Assembly: GCF_005239225.2 (NCBI RefSeq)
Contig: NC_133284.1
Location: 52,918,697 to 52,982,696 of the forward strand
DNA length: 64,000 nucleotides
Source of the DNA: Populus alba
Lineage: Eukaryota; Streptophyta; Magnoliopsida; Malpighiales; Salicaceae
Reading direction: 5' to 3'
Below, in pieces: positions 22,259 to 34,176 of the stretch. The stretch's first letter is position 1; each line of letters begins with the position of its first letter. Under the pieces are notes generated by a model. The model was not told where the DNA came from. It worked only from the letters and a program-made list of their open reading frames with translations, and did not search any database. The translations under genes and the position numbers were made by a program.

Positions 22259-22517
22259 GTGAATAGAGTAATATAACATATAGTTGCTACCGATCAAGGA
22301 TTAGATATCACAAATTTAACCACATTTTTTTAATCAATTAAATACTTTTAGCTTTAATTGTGAATAGAGTAATATAGCATATAGTTGCTACCGATCAAGG
22401 ATTAGATATCACAAATTTAACCACATTTTTTTAATCAATTAAATACTTTTAGCTTTAATTGTGAATAGAGTAATATAGCATATAGTTGCTACCGATCAAG
22501 GATTAGATATCACAAAT
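22259..22517. repeat. 101-bp tandem repeat, 2.6 copies
   Basis: Units start gtgaatagagtaatat at 22259, 22360 and 22461; the third is cut after about 57 bp. Copies A and C have the unit once, so it expanded after duplication. Confidence 0.9.
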
Positions 22518-24102
22518 ATATTTTTTATTTTTTAATTGTGTTTTATTTGCTTGATGATATAGTATTTGCAGAATTTGATCACAATTCTAATTTGTTCCTG
22601 ATTATATTTTACAAGTTATATTATTGCGTGTTAAAGAAACCAAGAAAATTGTCGGATGTATTTCAGACGTGATGGAATTGTAGCTCGTTCAATGGAATAA
22701 TAAAAAAAAAATATTTTATATAAAGTATGATTTATTTTATGATGTAATAGCAATAGTTAAATCCACAATATTTAAATTAAAAATCATCAATATTAATATA
22801 TATTTTTTAAAATTATTTTATAACCTCAATTTTAAAAGCATTCTTAACCAAACACATTAAATTATTTTTTCTTCAACCTCAGTTTCAACCACAGTTTTAA
22901 CCAAACATCTATTTTTTCAAACCACCTCAATTAAAAGTATTTTTTTATAAAATAATTTTTGTTAAATCACAATCACAACATCTACAATAATACCAAACAC
23001 ACTCTAAGTATCAATTTCTGACAAACACACTTATCTCATAAATACCACAGAAAATTGTGCAAGTCACACATTTTATCCACCATTTAGCCCGATAAACACT
23101 AGTCTGCATAAGCTTCAAATAACCATTCCATGACGTCGCGTCTTGGAGGTTCCTACAACAGTTAAAATAGCTAACATGGTGTTAGCCATTGAAAGATAAA
23201 CAACGTTAAAATTCAAAATGGTTGGAGTTAGATAATATATTATCAATATATAATTTATAAATCTATATTTTATATAAACTGGAGCCAAGTTTGCCTCTTT
23301 TTTTTTTTTTATAATCTTGGGGTCAACTAAAGAGTGTTTTTTAGCTTTAATTGTATTTGCTACTAAAAAGTGATTGGTTAGTAATTTCAGTAATAATCTA
23401 GTTGGTTGTTATTAAATGAAATTAGCGAAGTTAAAATTGGTTAGGCAAGAAGTGATTAGGTAATTTTTTTAGAAAGCAAAAGTCTAATGATATTTTAAAT
23501 TATTGACTTCATGGTTATAATTTTTTCAATTTTAACAAATCATCATTAAATTCATATGTATATAAAGTATTTAATTTTAAGATTTAATGGTTTGTTTTAA
23601 GAATCATAATTATATATAAATTTGATGATTTTAAAATAAATAATACTGCATAGACAATGCAATAAATATAAGTTAAATTATTTTGTAAGAATGATATTAG
23701 AACAATGCTGGATTGCTATTGATCATTTTATCATTGATATGTGTATATTTTGATACATAGTAGAAGCTAAATAATAATGGAATTTGATAGTGTCCGTCCT
23801 ATATATTCCACAAAAATAATGATTTATGGTTATTGATATTATCATTGATCACAAGTATAAATTTGGTTAACATAATAATAAAAGATAATAAGATATTAGT
23901 ATCTAATAATTGCTTTTGATTATGATTGATTTGGTTAATTTTGATATTAGTCTAAAGAATGTTGGGATATGAGAAATAAACCATTCTTAAATGAATGAAG
24001 TCTAATTATTGCTTTCATTAATTTGAATACTTTAATTGGTTCTCTCTCCTTAGCATACTACAAATACTACAAAGTAATGAAATAATTAAAACCCCAACCT
24101 AC
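22518..24102. repeat. 3' flank of CNL copy B
   Basis: AT-rich and non-coding. From about 22518 it matches 61180 onward in copy C up to the gene's stop, apart from an insertion of about 350 bp at 22740-23080 (partly shared with 550-720 of copy A, ending ...accatttagccc). No gene is seen. Confidence 0.75.
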
Positions 24103-27100
24103 CTATACACGTGTTCCCTCTCTATAGATTTCTAGGATATGAGAAATCTTGGGCCACTCAGAACTATTCTCCTTTGTACAATTTTCTTTAAGATGTGGAC
24201 ATCCCCAAATACTTAATTGCTTTAAATTGGAGAGGCGTTGAATGGCTGTTGAACTTGGCATATACTTGAGATTCTTGCAATCCCCAATCCAAAGAAATCG
24301 AAGAGAAGAAAGGTTGGTCATCCATTCTGGCAATGCTTCCTCAAATCCCTCTCCACTGAAACCACATATAGACAAATCCTCGAGGGCAGTGAGGTGTTGA
24401 AGTTGGTGTGGTACACTCTTCAGTTTATCCCATCCATATATCGATAGAGATTTGAGGGACCCACTCAAGTTGAGGTGTTGGAATGAGTTTAAAACTCCTA
24501 CAGGAAAAGCCTCCATCTCTGAGAAACCACCGATTATCAATTCCTGCAGTTGGGTGAGGCCGCCCAACCAATCATCCCCTGGGATATCACTCAAATTGGG
24601 ACACGCGGTGATTTCTAAAAAAACAAGAGAAGGCAATTGTCGTAAACCATGCCAATCAATACTGATGAGCTTATCACAACCTCTAATCAATAATCTTCGA
24701 AGCGAAGACAATTCTTGAAAATCATTGCTATGGATAAGCTGACTCCAATCAATTATTGATAATTCCTCTAAAGATGCGCAACATTGTAGTCCGCTTGGAA
24801 GAGCTCCCAATTTACACCCAGAAACAATCAATTTTTTCAAAGAATTCAAATCTCGGAAATCACCAGGAATTGAGATCAACTCACCGCACCCATATATAAT
24901 CAATTCCACCAGAGCTGTGCAGTGTTGTACGCTTGGAATGGATGCCAGCTTTAGACACCTCCATATACTTAAAACTCGAAGAGACGTGAAGCCATGAAAT
25001 TCACCAGACAAATATCTCAGCTTATCACAACTGTCAATTTTAAATTCTACAAGAGATGAAAGACGACATATCGGAATGCTTTTCAACTTTCCACAATACT
25101 TAATGCTCAACTTTTCAAGACAAGGAAATACTGCAACAACTTCTCCACCTGGTACCATCCATTCTTCAAGACCATCCATGTATAGAGTGAGTATTTGTAG
25201 TGCTGGAAACAGTACACCTGCGCTGTCTCTGCTGCTATAGAACTCATTGCCTATACATTTCACATTAGGCATTTCAATCATCTGTAGAATCTTAAGGCGT
25301 GGAAGACATCCAAGTGTTGGGAGTTGTCTCAACTTGCTGCAGCCTTTCAATCTCAGCACCGTCAGATTATTGAGTTGCAATATCCATGATGAGAAATTTT
25401 CACCTCCATAACCCTCAATTGTCAAGCTTCTTATGTCTGGGTGAGGCTGCAGGCCTTCCAGCACATCCTCGCTATTGACACTGCTGTTACCTTCATCATC
25501 ACTCCATTCAAACACCAATTTGTTCATTCTTTTTCCACTCAGTTCTGCCTTCTCAGCTTCTTCTCTGTCTCTCACTTGCTCAAGCTTGCATATCTTCAAT
25601 GCTCCTCTTAGTTCTTTCAAACATCCCAGCTCTTCAACCATATGATCTGGACCCACAGCAAATATCGGCAGAGTTTGAAGGCGTGTTAAGAGTCTCACCT
25701 CAGCTGGCACTAGCTTTGGATCATCAAAATGAAGATGTCTCAAGCTCACTAAATTCCTCACTTTCTGGGGAAGCTTTTCTAGTGACTTGCAATCAGTGAA
25801 TCTTAATGTTTCCAAATGGTAGAGCTTGGTGATGGATTCCGACAATGCTCTGATAGCAGTATCCGAGACATCAAGATATCTCAAATGTCTCAGCTTGCAA
25901 ATTGAATCTGGTAACTCTGTGATATCAGACCGTCGCAATTTGAGAGTTCTCAAGCTTTTGAATTTCCAAGGCCCGTTGAGTACATCAACCATTGAGAAAA
26001 CAGTTCGCAATTTTTTAGCATCAATCGCTGTTAATGCTGCCTCGTCATCCCCACGAGATACGAGATTTAGATGACGAATATGAGATGCAACATCAACAGC
26101 CGAACCCTCTTCCAGATTTAACGCTTCTGATTTTGAGACCTGTAATGCAAGATCATGCACTAGATCATGCATCTTGCAACTTGTTACGATCTCACACTCA
26201 TTCCTTTCAACATCTTGGAAAAAGGAATTCGCAAGCAAGTCATTGAAATACTTGTTGCCTTCGTCTTCCATCCTCCCATTTGATGGCCTGAGAAAACCTT
26301 CAGCCATCCAAAGTTGAACCAGCTCTTCCATTTCAATTTCAAAATCTTTAGGGAAAATGGAACAGTATGCAAAACATTTTTTCAGTGCTGGCGATGACAG
26401 GTAATCAAAACTTAATCGCAATATGCGCAAAGCTTTTTCATTAACATCCCGAGAATCCCAATTTCTACTCTTTAGAATTGACTGCCACACATCTGCCTGC
26501 TTTCCGTGAAGAGTTCCTCCCAAAACATTAGCAAGCAACGGAAGCCCTCCACATTTCTTTGCAATCTCTGTTCCAATAGACTCCAAGTCTGAAGCTATTG
26601 TTTCTCGTCCACCCCCACTCACCTTTTGCTTAATAATGGACCAACATTCATCATCTGTTAGTTTTCCTGGCTCGTGCTGAATAAAAGGAGAAGTCTCCAT
26701 CATGTCTGCGACTTGCTTTTTGCGGGTTGTAACAACAACACCATTCCCATTCATGCTGTTAATTTTTAACAGTTGCTCCTTCAAATCATTCCACTTATCA
26801 AGGTCTTCATTCCACACATCATCAAGAACAAGAAAAAATGTCCTCTTTTCCAGCTTTTTCTTAAGGTTTTCCATAATTGCATTTAGGTTGCTCAACCTAC
26901 TTGTAGTTTCATCAACATTTTGCAACATCTCTCCTAAAATCCTCCCTTTACTAAAATCATTAGAAACACAAACCCAGATTGTTATATCAAAGTGTTTTCT
27001 CTCCCGCACTACTTCACAAACTTTTTTTGCTACAGTAGTCTTTCCAAGGCCAGCCATCCCCACTATAGGGACAACCGGAAGGACATGTTGGTGTTTGGTC

Positions 27101-27651
27101 AAGCTAGTCAGCAATTCCATAACTTTAGAGACATCATCCTCCCTTCCTACAACTTCTGAGCTGTCAAGGAACGAATGTGTCTCTCGATCTGGGTCCCAGC
27201 TAACTTCTTGAGCTCTATCTAGAGGTAGAGATGTCAATCCAAGCCCAAATCCGGCTGCATCTTTCCGGATTTCATCCAGGGCTCTATTGATCTTCTCAAC
27301 TTTTTGACCCATAATCAAACGGAATGCAACAGGATTGTGGAGTGAAAACCAATCACGTACCTTTCCCTTCTTTTCGTCTCTTCGGAGAATCTCATAAGCA
27401 AACTCGTCCAGAACATCTTCAGCATCGTAAGCTACATCCTGTAGGTTCTGCAGCCAACGCTTCACAGACTCGTCTGTTACTGCCCTTCTGGCTGCGTCTT
27501 GGAGCACATCTTTGATCATGGTCAAGGACTGGTCGAGCTTTCGCAGCTGGCCCTCCAATCCCCAAGGAAGTCCGATCCCTTTAGCAGCAATGGAACTCAC
27601 CCTTTTCAAAGTCTCCTCCAAGGCAAACGTAAGAAGAAGCTCTGCTGCCAT
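24103..27651 (-). CDS. CNL disease-resistance protein, copy B (complete, single exon)
   Basis: An intracellular immune receptor of the coiled-coil NB-ARC-LRR class, 1182 residues from the ATG at 27651. The frame is open 25 codons further upstream, but that stretch is a low-complexity Pro/Lys run from a poly-T tract, whereas [13 protein letters not shown] is the usual CNL start. Coiled coil about 1-140, with the EDVID-type motif [11 protein letters not shown] (77-87). NB-ARC: P-loop GMAGLGKTT (198-206, DNA 27034-27060), [15 protein letters not shown] (221-230), kinase-2 FLVLDDVW (273-280), RNBS-B GVVVTTR (304-310), GLPL (369-372), [18 protein letters not shown] (426-438), MHD (495-497). LRRs run from about 550 to 1170. 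All switch residues are present and the frame is intact, so it may be functional. The family resembles the RGA/I2-like group; ligand unknown. The P-loop codons are the usual target of the miR482 family (known for such genes, not tested here). Confidence 0.93.
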   Translation of the reverse strand: MAAELLLTFALEETLKRVSSIAAKGIGLPWGLEGQLRKLDQSLTMIKDVLQDAARRAVTDESVKRWLQNLQDVAYDAEDVLDEFAYEILRRDEKKGKVRDWFSLHNPVAFRLIMGQKVEKINRALDEIRKDAAGFGLGLTSLPLDRAQEVSWDPDRETHSFLDSSEVVGREDDVSKVMELLTSLTKHQHVLPVVPIVGMAGLGKTTVAKKVCEVVRERKHFDITIWVCVSNDFSKGRILGEMLQNVDETTSRLSNLNAIMENLKKKLEKRTFFLVLDDVWNEDLDKWNDLKEQLLKINSMNGNGVVVTTRKKQVADMMETSPFIQHEPGKLTDDECWSIIKQKVSGGGRETIASDLESIGTEIAKKCGGLPLLANVLGGTLHGKQADVWQSILKSRNWDSRDVNEKALRILRLSFDYLSSPALKKCFAYCSIFPKDFEIEMEELVQLWMAEGFLRPSNGRMEDEGNKYFNDLLANSFFQDVERNECEIVTSCKMHDLVHDLALQVSKSEALNLEEGSAVDVASHIRHLNLVSRGDDEAALTAIDAKKLRTVFSMVDVLNGPWKFKSLRTLKLRRSDITELPDSICKLRHLRYLDVSDTAIRALSESITKLYHLETLRFTDCKSLEKLPQKVRNLVSLRHLHFDDPKLVPAEVRLLTRLQTLPIFAVGPDHMVEELGCLKELRGALKICKLEQVRDREEAEKAELSGKRMNKLVFEWSDDEGNSSVNSEDVLEGLQPHPDIRSLTIEGYGGENFSSWILQLNNLTVLRLKGCSKLRQLPTLGCLPRLKILQMIEMPNVKCIGNEFYSSRDSAGVLFPALQILTLYMDGLEEWMVPGGEVVAVFPCLEKLSIKYCGKLKSIPICRLSSLVEFKIDSCDKLRYLSGEFHGFTSLRVLSIWRCLKLASIPSVQHCTALVELIIYGCGELISIPGDFRDLNSLKKLIVSGCKLGALPSGLQCCASLEELSIIDWSQLIHSNDFQELSSLRRLLIRGCDKLISIDWHGLRQLPSLVFLEITACPNLSDIPGDDWLGGLTQLQELIIGGFSEMEAFPVGVLNSFQHLNLSGSLKSLSIYGWDKLKSVPHQLQHLTALEDLSICGFSGEGFEEALPEWMTNLSSLRFLWIGDCKNLKYMPSSTAIQRLSNLKQLSIWGCPHLKENCTKENSSEWPKISHILEIYREGTRV

Positions 27652-27817
27652 ATTCTCCGTCTCTGTTTGTTTGTTTGTTTTTTTTTTTTTTTTGGGGGGG
27701 GGGATCAAAGAAGAAATTTTGAGCACAAGAGAGAGAGAAGCATGGTGTGAAATATTAAAAGATGAAACGAGGTGTGTTTGGAACGATGAGATACAGAGTT
27801 TAATATTTAAATCGAGT

Positions 27818-27825
27818 TATTTATA
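27818..27825 (-). promoter_or_regulatory. Candidate TATA box of CNL copy B
   Basis: Reads TATAAATA on the minus strand, about 165 nt upstream of the ATG at 27651. The leader between contains GA-rich and poly-A/poly-C (minus-strand) tracts. Confidence 0.4.
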
Positions 27826-28904
27826 TCAATAAAAAAGATATAGTTTTTTTTTTAAGAAAAAAGGTTAATATAACGTAGTTTTGAAGAATTTTTCTTTAAA
27901 ATTAAACTAAATTTTAACCTAGTTCTAGGTTAACCCAAAAATATTGTTATCACGCCACTACTTACCAAGTCACTACTTACCAAGAAATTAATCATTGTGA
28001 ATTGTAATAATGATTTTTTTTAGTTTTTTTATTGCACCCTTATAATCCCAAATTGATGGTCAATTAAAACACATTTATTAATAAATTACAAGATTAAAAA
28101 ATAGATGACTAAAATGAAAACCACAGATAAAAGATGATTTTACTAAAATTAGGGCTAAACGTATATTTTAATTCTTCAACTTTTCATTTTATAGCTTGAG
28201 TATGGCAGGTGATGTGTCGCCTCTATTTTTTTTTTCAAATCATTAAGAGGCAGACGGCTAGTCATTCTTCTCTTAAGAAAACTACATATAAGGCTTAGGT
28301 GCATGGGCTGCTCCAAGCTCGTGCACCTATGCCTTTTTATAGAGGTTTAGAAGCTTTAGGCTTTCTTAGCATGAGAGATTGAGCTTTGTTTTTTTTATCC
28401 ATTACAATTGGATTTGTTTTTTTTTTCTTTGCTTATTTTTTTTTTCAATTTCATCACCTAATATTTGGTTGATTATTAATTGGGTAACATAATTTATTTC
28501 AGTTTGATTTTTTTTCTAATCACTTTGGTATTTTGCAGGTTCTTAATTTTATAGATATATCTTTTAGATCAAATATTATAAAAAGATTGTTGAACCCTGT
28601 TAAGTTTGTTATCTAGGTCATGAGTTTGGTTGGTTTACTTTGACTGGGTAGGAATTGAACTAGATAAAACTTTTTTTTCTCGCATAAATTGTTCTCAATT
28701 TTTTTTTATTATATACATGCATGAACTTTTAAAATTTTGCTTGAGATTTCTTTATGTACAAAAACATGTTGTAAAAAGTTTGCATATATATATATATGAT
28801 CATGATCATTGGTGAAACGCGGGTCAAATAGCTAATACTATTATTACTAATTCCAGCCTCACATAGGAGTGAGACAACTAGCTCCCCAACATCTACATGC
28901 AGAG
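27826..28904. other. Intergenic, no gene seen
   Basis: AT-rich region upstream of CNL copy B with T-runs and a short (AT)n near 28785. Only short chance ORFs occur. Distal promoter elements cannot be judged from sequence alone. Confidence 0.6.
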
Positions 28905-29070
28905 TGTGTTTATTTATGCGGTTAGACCGTGATTTTGAAGGTTTTTTTAGTTTTAAATTAATAATTTTTTGTATTTTTTATTGTTTTGATGTGTTTATAT
29001 AAAACGATTTTAAAAATATTATTTTAATACATTTCAAAATAATTTTTTTAAAATAATCTAATCATATTTT
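28905..29070. repeat. MITE-like AT-rich repeat (family M1)
   Basis: Pattern gtgtttattta ... ttttttgtattttttattgttttgatgtg ... attattttaatacattt, shared with the other M1 copies. Ends not resolved. Confidence 0.5.
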
Positions 29071-29357
29071 ACAAACAAGACTCGTAATAGGTTATACCAT
29101 GTTGCAACTATGCCACTACATGTGCACCATTATTTCCATTTCTTGTGTGTCACAATATATTTATATTTATATTTACAGTACAACTATGAATGAGATGGTC
29201 AAAGGTGGAAGGGAAAATATTAAATCAATTGATCTTATTATATAACTATAACATAGGATCAGGACAACGAAGAAGAAAGGAAGAAAAGTTGTCTTTGTGA
29301 GTGACAATGATACGATGCTTCTTTTCATGTGGAATTTTTGGTCTAAGACTTTTTGCG

Positions 29358-29430
29358 CATGTAAAATTGTGAGGGGATGCACCTTAAAAAGGTCATGTAA
29401 AATTGTGAGGGGATGCACCTTAAAAAAGGT
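29358..29430. repeat. Tandem 36/37-bp direct repeat
   Basis: Two units start catgtaaaattgtgagggga at 29358 and 29394 and differ by one A. The sequence around it (29071-29519) is otherwise without recognisable features. Confidence 0.9.
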
Positions 29431-29519
29431 AGGGTGTTATTAGCCCATGATTCTAGTCATTGGGATTTATTACATTGATGCCAATTCTTTTAATATCAAT
29501 TAACAAAAGCTCGAGCTTG

Positions 29520-29548
29520 AGTAAAATTAAAAAAAAATAATTTTTTAT

Positions 29549-29585
<37 letters not shown>

Positions 29586-29705
29586 TGATTGTTTTAATAT
29601 ATTAATATCAAAAATAATTTTTTAAAAAAATAAAAAAAATATTATTTTAATGCATTTCCGAGTAAAAACCATTTTAAAAAAGCAACCGCTACAATATTCG
29701 GGTGT
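29520..29705. repeat. MITE-like AT-rich repeat (family M1) with (TA)n
   Basis: Contains an embedded (TA)n at about 29550-29585, then the M1 signature aatattattttaatgcattt and a tail aaaaagcaaccgctacaat. Confidence 0.5.
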
Positions 29706-31370
29706 TGTAACCCATTTTCGGGTGCCCACAAAAAATAAATAATAATATTAATAAAATAAATAGCCAAAAGAGATTAGAAAAATAATAGCAGGCAGAAGCG
29801 CTTAGAAGATGGTCGGAAAAAATTGGTCAAGGAGGTTAAAAATATAAATATTAGATTTTTGACAGTATATTCTTGAATGATGAGAGCCCTGTTGGGAAGG
29901 AAATTTTGAATTTTTTAGGAGAAAAGTCCAAAGTTGGATGTTTATGGACTTAATTGGATTTTTAATTGAATTTATAGAGGATTTGATTGCGAGAAAATTG
30001 ATTTTTAAGTCAATTTGGGCTTTAATTAGAAGAAATTAAAGTTCTGGGGCCAAATTATAATTTTTAGGAATTTATTAGGTCAAATCAGGGGCTTAATTGC
30101 ATAAATATTGAAGTTTAATGGCCAATTAGGGACTTAATTGAGAAAATCTGAAACCAAGGACCAAATTGGAAAAGGCGCGTAAATAGAGGGGTTGGAATTA
30201 ATTGATTCGGGGGCCTAATTGAAGAAATTAGAAGTTTATTGATCAATTGAGGGCTCAATTGCATAAATCAGAGGTCAAGGACCAAAGTGAAAAACGCGGC
30301 CAACTATAGGGGCAAGGACTGAAATTGGCAGGGACGCAATTGAATTTATTCTTAAAATCGAGATTAGATTTGAGGACTTAATAGAACAAAGGATAAATTA
30401 ATGATCGATTTGGAACAAGTATTATGGCGCCACTTTTAAATGAAACAGAGCATTTTCCCCAAAACGACGTCGTTTCATATTATTAAAAAAAAAAAAAAGA
30501 GAGAGGAGGACCGAACGGTGCCGTTTTGAACAACACTGTTCCCCTTTCTTCTTCCCCCCCAAACGTGCAGCAGGGGAAGAAGAAAACCTTTGTTTAAATC
30601 TTCCTGTCTCTCTCTCCTCGCGCCAACCGATCAACCCGAAGCCCCACGCCTTTGGACCACCAAAACCGAAGCCACTGGCCAATAACCCACTGCGCTGCCA
30701 AAACCGAGGGAGGCATGCCTGGACAGCTGTGCCCACTGACCAGCCGCCGCGTGACCTGTTCCCCATGCGCCATAGTAAAAAGCCACACTCACTTGCTCTA
30801 TGAATAGCACCCAACACAGCAGCAAAAGGAGACGACAAAAAAGGGGGAGGAGGGAACCCGAAGAGAGAGGGAGAAGAGAGAGAACGAACGAGAGAGAGGG
30901 GAAAGAAGGAGCAAATCGAAAACAACAAAAGAAAAAAAAAACCAAGAATAAAGAGAAAGGAAGGCATAGAGAGAACCACCGAAAACGAAAGAAGAGGAGA
31001 GGGGAAAAGGAAGAAATCTCTCTCTCCACCGGTTAAGAGCCGCCGTTTGGAGCCACCGTTCGTGAGCCACGACACCGTCACCGGCCTCCACCGCAGCACC
31101 ACCAGCGACCGCCTCCTCCACGCCAGGTACAGTCTTTTTCTCCTCTGCATTTGTTGCATGCGTTTTCCTCCTGCATGCAGAATCGTTCTGCATGCAGGAG
31201 GCGGGGAGGGGAAAAATAATCCCCCCCCGCTGGGCTTCTTTTGCTGGGCCAGCTCGATGCTGGCCCAGCCTTGCATGTCTGGGTCGGGTCTGGCCCAGAC
31301 TAAAGAGGGATTTTTGGTTGGGCTAAGATCGGCCCAATCTCCTTTTGGGCCGAATAAATTTAGCTAGAAC
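29706..31370. repeat. LTR-like sequence (possible solo LTR)
   Basis: It starts tgtaacccattttcgggtgc and has repeated phrases such as ggaccaaattgg and gggacttaattg. These are followed by aaacgacgtcgttt and acggtgccgttttg boxes, a GA/CT-rich block and ggcccag/gggcc repeats. This composition is typical of long plant LTRs (recalled). No polyprotein is attached. The right end and a target duplication could not be fixed. The long low-complexity ORFs here are compositional and not genes. Confidence 0.4.
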
Positions 31371-32623
31371 AAAAGAAGAGATTGTTACTTGACCATAGAC
31401 AATTAGTCCTCACCCAAAGAAACTGAGTGAATGAGAGAAAAAGACTATTAGCTAGAAAACAATCAACAGATCCAAGAATTTTCTGTATGGTTTCCAAGAA
31501 AATGAAACGAAACGAGCAGCACAACCCTCTTTCCCCTCTAAGAAAAGAAAGAAGAAGAAGAAAAAGAAAGAAAAGAAACAAAGAAGTTCGAGGAAAGAAA
31601 AAGTAAGAACGTTCATTCCTTTATAAACATTGACTTTGATTTTTCCTTTATAAAACCATAAACCTGCAATTGTCCTACAAATCACGAAAAGCTAGATCAA
31701 CATGAAGACTTATCAGATCCTAATGAAAAGCTGTCAAAATCCTATCAGAAATTAAGGATTAATTGTAGCAGATCTTATAGAGTTCAGCTGATTGCTTTAC
31801 TTGTTTAAATAATTCTCTTGTAAGCCTAATGGTTAACGTCTTCCATCATTGCAACCTTTTTTTCTGTGATTGAAAAATCTATAATAGGAACCTGCACTGC
31901 ATCCCTTCTATGCTGTTGTTCTTTCTTCTTGTTTTGCTATTTTGATTTTATCATATTTTCTATGATGAAAGTTGAAGAAATTCTACTTCGAAACTCAAGA
32001 CAAAGTCTCTCGGACTGCATATTAGTGGGTTGCTCATTGGGATTTCTATAAACAACTGATTCTAATTACGAAAAACTGAATATTTCACACACAGTCTAAT
32101 AAAAGTAGATTCCATTGTCAGTTGCTCAGCATTTTCCAAACAAATCCATGCTCCTCAGTTTATACTGTCTTGAGGGTTTCTATTCTCTTATTACCAATTT
32201 CAGTGAGTTTCATAATAAGCTGCTTAGAAAGAAGCAATCTAACAGGAGGGCGGGGCTACTCTTAGCCAATGAAAACAGCTTCACATGCTATACAGCAACG
32301 TTAAAAAAAGATTCTGAGCCTGTTCTCTCTTCAATGAACACCCTCTTGGATTCTCTAGCACTAGCCAATAAGGTATCTGCTTGGAATTACTTCGACCAAT
32401 CTGCAAAGAATATACAACCTATTTAATACACTTAACTAAGAGTGTATTTCATAACCCTATTTATTTTTTAACCGAACTAGTTATTTTTCTCAAAAATCCA
32501 CCAAGTTAATGGTTTTTCAGAAATGTAATTCATAATAAAACAAATAATGAGACTTGATAATAATTCACTAAATAAACATCAATTATTCATCAAAACAATA
32601 TGAAAAATCTAATATTAAAGTTA
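31371..32623. other. No gene recognised
   Basis: The region holds a purine-rich stretch (about 31500-31600) and a 103-codon ORF at 32115-32426 without recognisable motifs, signal peptide or homology that I know. Probably non-coding. Confidence 0.5.
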
Positions 32624-33050
32624 GGGACCAATATGGAATTTTATCATATTTTTAGGGGTCAAATTATAATTTTATCAAATTGGAGGATCAAACTAAAAAT
32701 ATCATAAATTCATGACTATACTGGAATTCTGCCCATAATTCATCCTAAATTCTGCCCAGAATCTCAAATTATGCTCCAAGGGACCACTATAGAATTTTAT
32801 GAAAATTCTAGGGTCAAATTGTAATTTCATCAAATTGGAGGACCAAAGTGAAAATATCATAAATTCATAACTATACTGGAATTCTGCCCATAATTTAACT
32901 TTAATTTTGTCCAGAATCTCGGATTATGCTCCAGGGACCAATCTCTAATTTTTCTAAAGTTCAGAGACTAAACTGTAGTTTTCACAAATTGAGGGACTAA
33001 ACTGAAATTTCATAATCTTTAACCTCAAACCCAGAATTTACACAGATAAC
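32624..33050. repeat. Tandem repeat of about 155 bp, 2.7 copies
   Basis: Units begin gggaccamt at 32624, 32780 and 32934. The first two are 156 and 154 bp and share tactggaattctgcccataa. Such phrases occur inside plant LTRs, so this may be an LTR fragment with internal expansion. Confidence 0.8.
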
Positions 33051-33940
33051 CTACTGATATATCAAGATTTCTAACTTAAATTCACCATTTGAATAAATCA
33101 TAATTCAAAATCATTATTTTTACCTAAAATCTTTTAAAATCAACTAAATAACTTATTACCTGTAACAATGGACTTTTTGTAATGTAATTGTAATTCCTAG
33201 CATAATGCATATTCGAGGGCAAGCACAACAACTCAAGAGCAAAGAAACTCGATGAAATAGGAAAAGAAGAAGAATTGAAGGACTGAAATAAAATAAAACC
33301 AAAAAAGAGGGATGAAAAAAGTAACTGCACTCTGGTTGCCATCAAAAACATATTTCTTTTAGTATATTTTTTTTATAAAATATTGTAATAGGTCAATCAT
33401 ATTACCCGAGTGTGTAACAGAGATGATCATCATAGAAAATTACTTTTAATTGCTTGAGTTTTATCCTTAGATGACAAACTTACCTTGTCCTACTAATACT
33501 TTTGCTTTCATTGTTTCGAAAGTACAAGAGACATAAACATAATCATTTCCTTCCTTTTACTTTCCACTTCTTTGTAATTAATGGATTGCAAACGGGATGG
33601 TGCTTAGTGGGGCCAGTTTTTCTTTTCCTTTCTTTTTAAAATCTTATGCCTAATTGGGTGAGGAAATTAGTGGATATTAGACTTTTTAAAAGACAACAAA
33701 AAGAAGTAATGTCTCATCTTTTGATATGGTGGTCTTCCATGATCAGTTTGTTGATGAAGATATCGAAAGATTCGAGTCTCCGTTCTAGCTCAGGTTGGAA
33801 GCTAGGTCGAAAGCTAAGCTTCTTTTAATTATGAATTGTTTATGCAAAGGAAACCCAGAAGCTTGAACAAACAGAAATGCCTTGTTGATTTTCTCTGCTA
33901 CTACTCATTATTTCCAATATTATTCCATTATCTTACCCGA
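33051..33940. other. No gene recognised
   Basis: AT-rich, with only short chance ORFs. Confidence 0.5.
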
Positions 33941-34176
33941 AGCAATTATACAAGAAATTTCATTATCCTGCCCCAAAAGGCAATTTATTACAAGGACTTC
34001 CTTTAGCCTCCTTTAAGGCAATTTATTTGATGAAAATTCCTTTAATCCACCTCAAAGACAATTTATCTTGGGAATTCCAGCGACCCAGGCAATTTATTTC
34101 TTGGAAATTCCTTTAACCCGCCCTAATTAAGTCATTTTATCTAAGGGAATTCCAAAATCAATTTATTTCTTGGACG
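33941..34176. repeat. Degenerate tandem repeat of about 40 bp
   Basis: Five to six imperfect units with the core caatttattnnttgg followed by aattcctttaaccc. Spacing varies between about 36 and 46 bp. Confidence 0.7.

Noticed and set aside
26702..27211. Plus-strand ORF of 169 codons opposite the CNL NB-ARC region
   Set aside because: Shadow of the coding strand; similar plus-strand shadows occur at 24452, 25599 and 62706.
27652..27726. Longer N-terminus of CNL copy B
   Set aside because: The extra 25 codons come from a poly-T/poly-G leader; MAAELL at 27651 is the usual start for this class.
30422..31276. Long minus-strand ORF (284 codons) and several overlapping ORFs on both strands
   Set aside because: Low-complexity Leu/Phe/Ser-rich or Arg/Glu-rich translations of GA/CT-rich LTR-like DNA; open in many frames at once and without domain motifs.
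32115..32426. 103-codon ORF
   Set aside because: No motif or homologue recognised; expected by chance in this length of sequence.
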